From JBDSKH01 sp035495435 (GTDB lineage Bacteria > Actinomycetota > Actinomycetes > Actinomycetales > Microbacteriaceae), in the NCBI GenBank assembly GCA_035495435.1, contig DATJFV010000056.1, positions 1 through 11,923 on the forward strand: DNA of 11,923 bases, read 5' to 3'. A program made the translations under genes and the position numbers. Of this stretch, positions 1 to 6,235 are shown in pieces. Position 1 is the stretch's first letter, and each line of letters opens with the position of its first letter. The notes beneath the pieces are model-generated. The model worked only from the letters and a program-made list of their open reading frames with translations, was not told the origin of the DNA and ran no database searches.

Positions 1-3
1 CCT

Positions 4-828
4 ATGGATGACGTGCGCACGACCCCGCGCAGCATCCTGCTGCACGCGGTCATCATCGCCGGCGCGGCGGTCATGTTCTTCCCGTTCCTGTGGACGATCA
101 TCACCTCGATCACGCCGGGTGCCGGGCTCACCCAGACCCCGGCGCTGATCCCCGAGAACCCGTCGCTCGAGGCCTATCTGCGTCTGTTCGCCGAGCGGCC
201 CTTCGGCCGGCAGATCGCCAACAGCCTGCTGCTGGCCGGCATCACCACCGTGGTGCAACTGGTCACCAGCGCCACGGCGGCCTACGCCTTCAGCCGGCTG
301 CCCTTCCGGGGGCGCGGCGTGGTGTTCGCGGTGTACCTGGCGACGATGATGATCCCGCTGCAGGTGCTCGTCGTGCCGCTCTTCGTCGAGCTGAAGACGT
401 TCGGGCTGATCAACACCTACCTCGGCGCGCTGCTGCCCACGTTCGCCAGCGCGTTCGGCATCTTCCTGCTGCGTCAGGCGGTCAACCAGGTTCCGCGCGA
501 ACTCGACGAGGCCGCGACCCTCGACGGAGCCGGCCACTTCCGCACCTTCTTCTCGATCATCCTCCCCAACATCCGGCCGGCGCTTGCCACCCTCACGGTG
601 TTCGCGTTCATGGGCAGCTGGAACAGCTTCCTCTGGCCGCTGGTCGTGCTGCGCAAGCCCGAGCTGCAGACCCTCCCCGTCGCGCTCGCCGGCCTGCAGG
701 GCCAGTACACGACCGATTGGGACGTCGTCATGGCCGGATCGGTGGTCAGCGTGCTGCCGATCCTCGCCATCTACCTGTTCGCCCAGAAGTACGTCATTCA
801 GGGCGTCGCCAGCTCCGGGATCAAGTGA
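4..828 (+). CDS. Carbohydrate ABC transporter permease, MalG/UgpE type
   Basis: Inner-membrane subunit of a binding-protein-dependent sugar importer (MalFG family). The 274-residue product has six predicted membrane segments, near residues 11-31, 73-97, 105-125, 137-157, 190-212 and 240-262. The cytoplasmic EAA loop, which docks on the ATPase, starts at E169-A170-A171 and runs through D174-G175 to P188. Length is normal for a MalG-type subunit. ATG at base 4 is chosen because an N-terminal segment of normal length follows it, but the frame is open to the window edge, so an earlier start cannot be excluded. Another frame reads Tyr-Gly-stop at 3-11, a plausible tail of an upstream MalF-type permease overlapping this start (weak, two codons only). 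The binding-protein gene follows 52 bases downstream. The sugar cannot be read from this subunit; the neighbouring hydrolases suggest alpha-glucosides. Confidence 0.93.
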   Translation: MDDVRTTPRSILLHAVIIAGAAVMFFPFLWTIITSITPGAGLTQTPALIPENPSLEAYLRLFAERPFGRQIANSLLLAGITTVVQLVTSATAAYAFSRLPFRGRGVVFAVYLATMMIPLQVLVVPLFVELKTFGLINTYLGALLPTFASAFGIFLLRQAVNQVPRELDEAATLDGAGHFRTFFSIILPNIRPALATLTVFAFMGSWNSFLWPLVVLRKPELQTLPVALAGLQGQYTTDWDVVMAGSVVSVLPILAIYLFAQKYVIQGVASSGIK

Positions 829-834
829 TCCCGG
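815..834. promoter_or_regulatory. 20-base palindrome spanning the permease stop codon
   Basis: The arms 815-823 (CCGGGATCA) and 826-834 (TGATCCCGG) are perfect 9-base reverse complements around a 2-base AG spacer; the TGA stop of the permease is the start of the right arm. In RNA this would fold as about 8 bp with a 4-base loop. It lies directly before the binding-protein gene. An intercistronic hairpin affecting transcript stability or processing, or a DNA operator, would both fit. No T-run follows it, so it is not a standard intrinsic terminator. Confidence 0.5.
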
Positions 835-864
835 CAGCCCACACCATCACCCGCACTGCAATCG

Positions 865-870
865 AAGGAG
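865..870 (+). promoter_or_regulatory. Ribosome binding site of the sugar-binding lipoprotein gene
   Basis: AAGGAG lies 10 bases before the ATG at 881. It fixes the start of the lipoprotein gene there; the frame is open upstream to about 584, but that part overlaps the permease and has no lipoprotein signal. Confidence 0.75.
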
Positions 871-880
871 AGAGCACCCC

Positions 881-2125
881 ATGAAGAAGTCTCTGCTGGC
901 CACAGCCGGCCTCGTCGGCGCCGCCGCCGTGGTCCTCGCCGGATGCACCGCATCCGGCGGTGGCGACGAGGGCCCGGTGACGATCACGTACACCAACTTC
1001 ATCTCGAACGACGGCAACGAAGACAACCTGCAGAAGATCGTCGACGCGTTCGAGAAGGCGAACCCCGACATCACCGTGGATGTCACGACGCTGCCGTACG
1101 CCGACTACGGCACGGCGCTGCAGACCGACCTCGCGGCCGGGACCGAGAGCGACGTGTTCGACATCGAGTACGCCAACTACGCCCAGTACCAGGCCAATGG
1201 CGTGCTGGCGCCGATCACCGTGCAGAACCCCGACGCCTACAAGCAGTCGCTGCTCGAGGCGTACGCCACCGACGGCACCCAGTACGCGCTGCCGTCGTCG
1301 TTCTCGGACGTCGTGCTGTACTACAACAAGGACCTGTTCGACGCGGCCGGGCTCGACTACCCGAACGCCGACTGGACCTGGGCCGACGAGAAGGCCGCCG
1401 CCGAGAAGCTGACCGACAAGGCGGCGGGCGTCTGGGGCGACCACCAGCCGGTGAGCTTCTACGAGTACTACAAGGCGCTGGCCCAGAACGGCGGCCAGTT
1501 CCTGTCGGATGACGGCACCAAGGTCGCCTTCAACACCCCGGCCGGCGTCGAGGCGGCGCACTGGCTGGTCGACAAGAGCGGCACCGTGATGCCGACGATC
1601 GAGCAGGGCCAGGGCACCCCCGACTTCGACACCAACCTGTTCAAGGACGGCAAGCTGGCCATGATGCACACCGGCATCTGGGTGTTCGGTGCGGTCGCCG
1701 ACGTGCCGTTCGGCTGGGACATCGCGGTCGAGCCGGGCAACACCACTCAGGCCAGTGCGGTGTTCTCCAACGCCCTCGGGGTGAGCGCGAACTCGAAGCA
1801 CCCGGAGGCGGCGGCGAAGTGGGCCGAGTTCCTCAGCTCCAGCGACACCACGGTGCAGGTGCGCCTCGACGCCGGCTGGGAGCTGCCGCCGATCTCGGAT
1901 GACGCGAAGCTCTCGACCTACCTCGAGAAGGGCGCGCCCGAGAACCGCCAGGCGGTGTTCGACTCGCTCGACGGGATCGCCCTGCCCCCGGTCGTGGCCA
2001 CCGGCCAGACCGAGATGCAGGACATCATGACCGAGGAGCTGGTCGAGGCCCAGGCGGGCCGCAAGTCGGTCGAGGACGCGCTGAAGAGCGCCGAAGAGCG
2101 CATCAACGCCGCGATCGCCGGCTAG
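881..2125 (+). CDS. Sugar ABC transporter substrate-binding lipoprotein
   Basis: Extracytoplasmic sugar-binding component of the importer (solute-binding protein family 1, MalE-like). The 414-residue product starts with a short basic end (MKKS), a hydrophobic segment (residues 5-20) and the lipobox LAGC with Cys22 as the lipidation site, followed by a Gly-rich linker. The mature part has the family's typical middle region, with LYYNKDLF around residues 146-153 followed by an AGL...TW stretch. Length is normal for the family. The start at 881 has a good Shine-Dalgarno sequence and gives the complete signal peptide. It sits between the permease and two cytoplasmic alpha-glycosidases, so it probably captures gluco-oligosaccharides; the exact ligand is inference. 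Inverted repeats lie before and after the gene. All three GAT Asp codons among its 36 Asp codons lie in the context GGATG. Confidence 0.93.
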   Translation: MKKSLLATAGLVGAAAVVLAGCTASGGGDEGPVTITYTNFISNDGNEDNLQKIVDAFEKANPDITVDVTTLPYADYGTALQTDLAAGTESDVFDIEYANYAQYQANGVLAPITVQNPDAYKQSLLEAYATDGTQYALPSSFSDVVLYYNKDLFDAAGLDYPNADWTWADEKAAAEKLTDKAAGVWGDHQPVSFYEYYKALAQNGGQFLSDDGTKVAFNTPAGVEAAHWLVDKSGTVMPTIEQGQGTPDFDTNLFKDGKLAMMHTGIWVFGAVADVPFGWDIAVEPGNTTQASAVFSNALGVSANSKHPEAAAKWAEFLSSSDTTVQVRLDAGWELPPISDDAKLSTYLEKGAPENRQAVFDSLDGIALPPVVATGQTEMQDIMTEELVEAQAGRKSVEDALKSAEERINAAIAG

Positions 2126-2138
2126 CCATCACCACTGA

Positions 2139-2172
2139 TCGAGGGGCCGCGCGTTGTCGCGCGGCTCCTCGA
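2139..2172 (+). terminator. Strong intercistronic stem-loop after the binding-protein gene
   Basis: Arms 2139-2153 and 2158-2172 pair over 15 bp, with one G-U wobble, around the 4-base loop TTGT; the stem is very GC-rich. It lies 13 bases after the binding-protein stop and ends 22 bases before the GH15 start. There is no T-tract after it, so it may be a partial terminator/attenuator or a 3' protecting structure rather than a full stop. Such hairpins after binding-protein genes commonly keep that message more abundant than downstream genes (established for the mal operon of enterobacteria; inference here). Confidence 0.65.
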
Positions 2173-2178
2173 CCATCG

Positions 2179-2184
2179 AAAGGA
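2179..2184 (+). promoter_or_regulatory. Ribosome binding site of the GH15 gene
   Basis: AAAGGA lies 10 bases before the ATG at 2195, just beyond the stem-loop that ends at 2172, so it stays accessible when the hairpin folds. It supports the chosen start of the GH15 gene. Confidence 0.6.
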
Positions 2185-2194
2185 CCTCCATCCC

Positions 2195-3301
2195 ATGTCC
2201 CAGGACCTCGTCGCGCTCGCCGACCAGAGCCGCGCCCTGATCCGCTCGCTGCAGGAGCCGGGCGGCGCGTACCCCGCCAGCCCGACGTTCTCGGCCTACC
2301 GCGGGTTCGCCTGGCTGCGCGACGGCGCCTTCATCGCCGACGGCATGTCGGCGGCCGGCGAGGCCGAGTCGGCGACGGCGTTCTTCGACTGGTGCGACCG
2401 CACGCTCACCGGGGTCGCTGACCGTGTCGCTGAGATCGTCGCAGCGGCCGCCGCAGGTGCCCCGGTCGCGGACGAGCGGATGTTGCCCACCCGGTTCACG
2501 CTCGACGGCGAAGGCGCCGACGACGGCTGGTGGAACTTCCAGCTCGACGGCTACGGACTCTGGGTCTGGGCCGCGCTCGAGCACGCGGCACGTCACGACA
2601 TCGACCCGTCGCGCTGGCGACGCGGCATCGAGCTCAGCGTCGACTATCTGGTGTCGTCCTGGCAGCGCCCCTGTTACGACTGGTGGGAGGAGCACATCGA
2701 GGAGGTGCACGTGTCGACGCTCGGCAGCGTGGCCGCCGGCCTGCGCGCTGCGGCGGGCACCGACGTCCTCGACGCGGCACGGCGGCAGGCGGCGGCGGAT
2801 GCTGCGGTCGAGGCCCTGCGGATGATCGCCTCCGCGGGCACCCGCGACGGCCGGCTCGTGAAATGGATCGGCAGTACCGAACTCGACGCCAGTCTGGCGG
2901 CGATCGTCGGGCTGCTCGGCGCCGTCGAACCCTCGAGCCCCGTCGGCCTCACCACGATCGCCGCGCTCGACAGCGCGCTCGTGGTCGACGGCGGGATGCA
3001 CCGCTTCCTCGCCGACACCTACTACGGCGGCGGGCAGTGGCCCCTGCTCAGCTGCTTCCTCGGGATCGCGTACGTCCGCGCGGGAGACCCGGGACGCGCC
3101 CACGCGCTGCTGCGCTGGGCGGCGTCCACGGCATCCGCCGACGGGTCGATGCCGGAACAGGTCGACCGGCACCTGCTCGACCCGGCCTACGTCGCCGAGT
3201 GGGTGGAGCGCTGGGGCACCTCAGCCGACCCGCTGCTGTGGTCCTCGGCCATGTTCCTGCGCCTCGCGGCGGAACTGGGCGTCATCGAGGGGGCCGCGTG
3301 A
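2195..3301 (+). CDS. Glycoside hydrolase family 15 enzyme, catalytic domain only (glucoamylase / isomaltose glucohydrolase-like)
   Basis: Predicted exo-acting alpha-glucosidase with an (alpha/alpha)6 barrel, releasing glucose from the non-reducing end of oligosaccharides with inversion. GH15-type motifs in the 368-residue product: W40-L41-R42-D43 in the substrate pocket; QLDGYGLW at 116-123; W163-W164-E165-E166, where E165 matches the glucoamylase general acid; HVSTLG at 172-177; the Gly/Trp-rich loop at 277-290; and P320-E321-Q322, where E321 matches the general base. No signal peptide, so cytoplasmic. Many bacterial GH15 enzymes are about 600 residues or more, with an N-terminal beta-sandwich; this one is the barrel alone. 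A short GH15 of this kind beside an importer and a GH31 resembles isomaltose glucohydrolases described in actinobacteria, but trehalase or another glucosidase is possible. Its stop overlaps the GH31 start by 4 bases. Confidence 0.85.
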   Translation: MSQDLVALADQSRALIRSLQEPGGAYPASPTFSAYRGFAWLRDGAFIADGMSAAGEAESATAFFDWCDRTLTGVADRVAEIVAAAAAGAPVADERMLPTRFTLDGEGADDGWWNFQLDGYGLWVWAALEHAARHDIDPSRWRRGIELSVDYLVSSWQRPCYDWWEEHIEEVHVSTLGSVAAGLRAAAGTDVLDAARRQAAADAAVEALRMIASAGTRDGRLVKWIGSTELDASLAAIVGLLGAVEPSSPVGLTTIAALDSALVVDGGMHRFLADTYYGGGQWPLLSCFLGIAYVRAGDPGRAHALLRWAASTASADGSMPEQVDRHLLDPAYVAEWVERWGTSADPLLWSSAMFLRLAAELGVIEGAA

Positions 3302-5502
3302 TCCGCCACCGCCCGTTCGGCTCGGGCCACCCCTACTCGGTCGACACCGACCAGCGCTGGCCCGTCGACCCGGTCGCGGGGGAACCGCTCACCCTCGGGG
3401 TGCGCAGTTCGCCCGGTGTCGGCGCGGTGACGCTGCACTGGCAGCGCGACGGCGTGCCGCAGCCCGACGTGCGGCTCGCCGCCGTGGCACGGCGCGACCG
3501 CGGCCAAACGGTCGACGGCGGGCATCTCGCGTCGGCGCAGGCGCGGCTCGCCCGCGCCTCGGGCGGCTGGAGCGCAACCCTCGACGGACTGCGGGCCGGT
3601 GAGCTGCTGCGGTACCGGTTCAGCTCCGACGGCGGGTCCACCCGCTGGTTCGAGGTGGGGGTGTGCGGCTGGTCCGACGGTGCCGACGGACTCCGCGAGA
3701 TCGGGGCGCCACGGGTGGTTGCCGGCACGCGCTCGGCGTTCGGTGACGGCGCGAGCGTGCGCCGCATCCGGTTCGCCCTGCCGCTGGCGCCGGGGGAGCG
3801 CGTGGCCGGCTTCGGCGAGCGCTTCGATGCGCTGGATCAGCGCGGCACCGAGCTCGACTCGGTGGTCTTCGAGCAGTACAAGTCTCAGGGCGCCGAGCGC
3901 AAGACGTACCTGCCGATGCCGTTCGCGCACGTCGTGGGCGGCGCCGGCTGGGGCTTCCACGTGCGCACGTCGCGCCGGGTCTGGTTCGACGTCGGCGCGT
4001 CCGACGACACCCGGCTGTGGATCGAGGCGGAGACCGGCCCCGACGGCGATCTGGAGATCGCGTTCTACGACGGCACTCCTGCCGAGGTGCTCGCTGCATT
4101 CACCGCCGACGTCGGCCGGGCCGAAGAGCTGCCCGAGTGGGTGTTCCGGCTGTGGGCGTCGGGCAACGAGTGGAACACCCAGGCCGAGGTGATGCGGCAG
4201 GCCGACGCCCACCGCGACCACGACATCCCGGTCGGGTCGATCGTGATCGAGGCGTGGAGCGACGAGTCGACCTTCACCGCGTTCCGCGACTCTCGCGCCG
4301 CTGTGCGCGACGGTGCCGAGCCGGCTCGGCTGTCCGACTTCACCTTCCCGGCCGAGGGAGCCTGGCCCGACCCGAAGGGCATGACCGACGAGCTGCACCG
4401 GCGCGGCATCCGGTTGCACCTGTGGCAGATTCCGCTGATCAAGATGCGGCCGCACCCGGCCGGGCAGGTGGCGGCGGATGCGGCGGCCGCCGTGCGCGAT
4501 GGCGTCCTGGTCCGCGAACCCGGACCGCGCGGGGGGCTGCGCCCGTACCGCAATCGCGGCTGGTGGTTCCCGCTCGGACTCATGCCCGACCTGACCGACG
4601 ACCGGGCGGCACGGTGGTGGACCGAGAAGCGGCGCTACCTGGTCGACGAGGTCGGAATCGACGGGTTCAAGACCGACGGCGGTGAGCACGCCTGGGGCCG
4701 CGAGCTGGTCTACCTCGACGGCCGTCACGGCGACGAGAAGAACAACACCTTCCCGGTGGCCTACGCGAAGGCGTACGGCGACCTGCTGCGTCGCTCGGGC
4801 AAGGCGCCCGTCACCTTCAGCCGCGCCGGGTTCACCGGCAGCCAGGCGCAGGGCGCGTTCTGGGCGGGGGATGAGAACTCCACCTGGCAGGCGTTCCGCT
4901 GGTCCCTGCTGGCGGGGCTGAACGCCTCGGCGTCGGGAATCGTCTACTGGAGCTGGGACATCGCCGGCTTCAGCGGCGAGATCCCGTCGGCCGAGCTGTA
5001 CCTGCGCTCGGCGGCGGCAGCAGCCTTCGTGCCGATCATGCAGTACCACTCGGAGTTCAACCACCACCGCACCCCGTCGCGCGACCGCACCCCGTGGAAC
5101 ATCGCCGAGCGCACCGGCGATGACCGGGTGCTGCCGGTGTTCCGCGGGTTCGCACAGCTGCGCGAACGGCTGGTGCCCTACCTGGCGGCGTCGGCGCGCG
5201 AGGCGGTCGCCGAGGGCGGCGCGCTGATGCGGCCGCTGTTCCTCGATCATCCCGACGACGCACAGGTCTGGGCGCGCCCGCTGCAGTGGATGCTGGGGCG
5301 CTCGCTCCTGGTGGCTCCCGTCACCGACGAGGCTGCTTCGTCCGTGCGCGCCTACCTTCCCGCGGGGGACTGGGTCGATGCGTTCACCGGGGAGCGGGTC
5401 GACGGCGGCCGCGTCGTCGAGCGACCTACCCCTCTGGACGAGGCTCCGGTGTGGGTGCGGCAGGAGGACTGGGCGGAACTGGAGCCGGTGTTCCGTCGCT
5501 GA
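3298..5502 (+). CDS. Glycoside hydrolase family 31 alpha-glycosidase (alpha-glucosidase-like)
   Basis: Retaining alpha-glycosidase, 734 residues, no signal peptide. An N-terminal beta-sandwich region (about 1-270) precedes the (beta/alpha)8 barrel, which begins near LPEW (278-281). Catalytic residues by family pattern: nucleophile D460 in FKTDGGEH (457-464) and acid/base D525 in W522-A-G-D-E-N. E318 and D322 in EAWSDE lie on an early barrel strand. A C-terminal beta domain follows about residue 600. Starts at GTG 3298, overlapping the GH15 stop as GTGA and preceded by a G-rich Shine-Dalgarno (GAGGGG), so translation is probably coupled. The frame is open further upstream, but that part is the shadow of GH15. 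The last 77 bases are antisense to the ATPase gene on the other strand. Family membership is clear; specificity (alpha-1,6, alpha-1,3 or alpha-1,4 glucoside, or alpha-xyloside) cannot be decided. Context favours breakdown of imported gluco-oligosaccharides. Confidence 0.9.
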   Translation: MIRHRPFGSGHPYSVDTDQRWPVDPVAGEPLTLGVRSSPGVGAVTLHWQRDGVPQPDVRLAAVARRDRGQTVDGGHLASAQARLARASGGWSATLDGLRAGELLRYRFSSDGGSTRWFEVGVCGWSDGADGLREIGAPRVVAGTRSAFGDGASVRRIRFALPLAPGERVAGFGERFDALDQRGTELDSVVFEQYKSQGAERKTYLPMPFAHVVGGAGWGFHVRTSRRVWFDVGASDDTRLWIEAETGPDGDLEIAFYDGTPAEVLAAFTADVGRAEELPEWVFRLWASGNEWNTQAEVMRQADAHRDHDIPVGSIVIEAWSDESTFTAFRDSRAAVRDGAEPARLSDFTFPAEGAWPDPKGMTDELHRRGIRLHLWQIPLIKMRPHPAGQVAADAAAAVRDGVLVREPGPRGGLRPYRNRGWWFPLGLMPDLTDDRAARWWTEKRRYLVDEVGIDGFKTDGGEHAWGRELVYLDGRHGDEKNNTFPVAYAKAYGDLLRRSGKAPVTFSRAGFTGSQAQGAFWAGDENSTWQAFRWSLLAGLNASASGIVYWSWDIAGFSGEIPSAELYLRSAAAAAFVPIMQYHSEFNHHRTPSRDRTPWNIAERTGDDRVLPVFRGFAQLRERLVPYLAASAREAVAEGGALMRPLFLDHPDDAQVWARPLQWMLGRSLLVAPVTDEAASSVRAYLPAGDWVDAFTGERVDGGRVVERPTPLDEAPVWVRQEDWAELEPVFRR

Positions 5503-6235
5503 TCACGCGCACGGGCGCGGTGTCGGGTTCGGCGTCACTGGCGTGGCGCCCGTGCCGGCGGCCGACCCGCCCGTCGTGGATCTCGATGATGCGGTCGGCG
5601 TGCGCGGCCATCCGGGGGTCGTGGGTTGACACGATGGCGGCGACGCCGCGCTGGTGCACGAGCGCCGCAATGAGCGCCATCATGGCCTCGGCGTTCGTGG
5701 AATCGAGCTGCCCGGTGGGTTCATCGGCGATCAGCAGCCGCGGGCCGTTGGCGAGCGCCCGCGCGATGCCGAGGCGCTGCTGCTGACCGCCGGAGAGCTC
5801 GTTCGGCCGCTGATTGGCGTGCTCGGCCAGCCCCACGATCTCGAGCAACTCGGCGACCCGTGCGTCGCGCTGCTCGGGCGGCACTCCGGCGATGCGCATC
5901 GGCAGCTCGACGTTCTCGGCCGCCGACAGCACCGGCAGCAGCGCGAAGGTCTGGAAGATGTACCCCAGGTCGGTGCGCCGCATCTCGATCAACTCGGCCT
6001 CGGTGGCCCCGGTCACCTCGCGCTCACCGAGCCACACCCGGCCGGCCGACGGGGTGTCGAGCCCGCCGAGCAGATTCAGCAGCGTGGTCTTGCCCGAGCC
6101 GGACGGCCCGCGCAGCACGAGTAGTTCGCCCGAGCGAACCTCGAGGGCGGCGTCGACGAGCGCATGCACCTCGTTGTCGCCCTGGCCGTACGACCGGGTG
6201 AGCCCCTCACAGCGCAGAACCACGTCGCCGATCAC
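5426..6235 (-). CDS. ABC transporter ATP-binding protein, LolD/MacB-like, with proline-rich tail
   Basis: Cytoplasmic ATPase of an FtsX-type ABC system, 269 residues. Complete motif set: Walker A GPSGSGKT (43-50), Q-loop Q95, signature LSGGQQQR (147-154), Walker B LLIADEP with catalytic E172, D-loop QLDS (176-179) and switch H205. The conserved domain ends near residue 225. The remaining 45 or so residues are a basic stretch (RRHGRH) and then a Pro/Ala-rich tail; residues 245-269 and the TAG stop are antisense to the end of the GH31 gene. Start is GTG at 6235, overlapping the stop of the upstream ATPase gene as GTGA, with GAGGA about 6 bases before it. It is last in the four-gene cluster and likely works with the two FtsX-like permeases. 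Substrate unknown; lipoprotein, lipid, peptide or drug export, or mechanical coupling, are family possibilities. Confidence 0.9.
   Translation of the reverse strand: MIGDVVLRCEGLTRSYGQGDNEVHALVDAALEVRSGELLVLRGPSGSGKTTLLNLLGGLDTPSAGRVWLGEREVTGATEAELIEMRRTDLGYIFQTFALLPVLSAAENVELPMRIAGVPPEQRDARVAELLEIVGLAEHANQRPNELSGGQQQRLGIARALANGPRLLIADEPTGQLDSTNAEAMMALIAALVHQRGVAAIVSTHDPRMAAHADRIIEIHDGRVGRRHGRHASDAEPDTAPVRVISDGTPAPVPPSPPAAPTPEPRPEG

Noticed and set aside
584..880. N-terminal extension of the binding-protein reading frame
   Set aside because: It overlaps the permease in another frame and would bury the lipoprotein signal peptide; ATG 881 has a good ribosome binding site.
829..880. Separate promoter for the binding-protein gene
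   Set aside because: The 52-base gap shows no convincing -35/-10 pair; apart from the palindrome and the ribosome binding site it holds nothing recognisable.
821..1801. 326-codon minus-strand frame opposite the binding-protein gene
   Set aside because: Low-complexity Val/Gly/Arg-rich product, antisense to a well-supported lipoprotein gene.
2139..2172. Complete intrinsic terminator ending the importer operon
   Set aside because: No T-run follows the stem and the hydrolase genes continue in the same direction within 22 bases, with no obvious new promoter; it is called an attenuator or stabiliser instead.
2530..3297. N-terminal extension of the GH31 reading frame
   Set aside because: It is an Arg-rich shadow of the GH15 gene; GTG 3298 in the GTGA overlap gives a normal GH31 N-terminus.
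3187..5250. 687-codon open frame on the minus strand opposite GH31
   Set aside because: It is antisense to a clear GH31 with catalytic motifs; its translation is Arg/Ala/Pro/Gly-rich with no recognisable domain, typical of a high-GC shadow frame.
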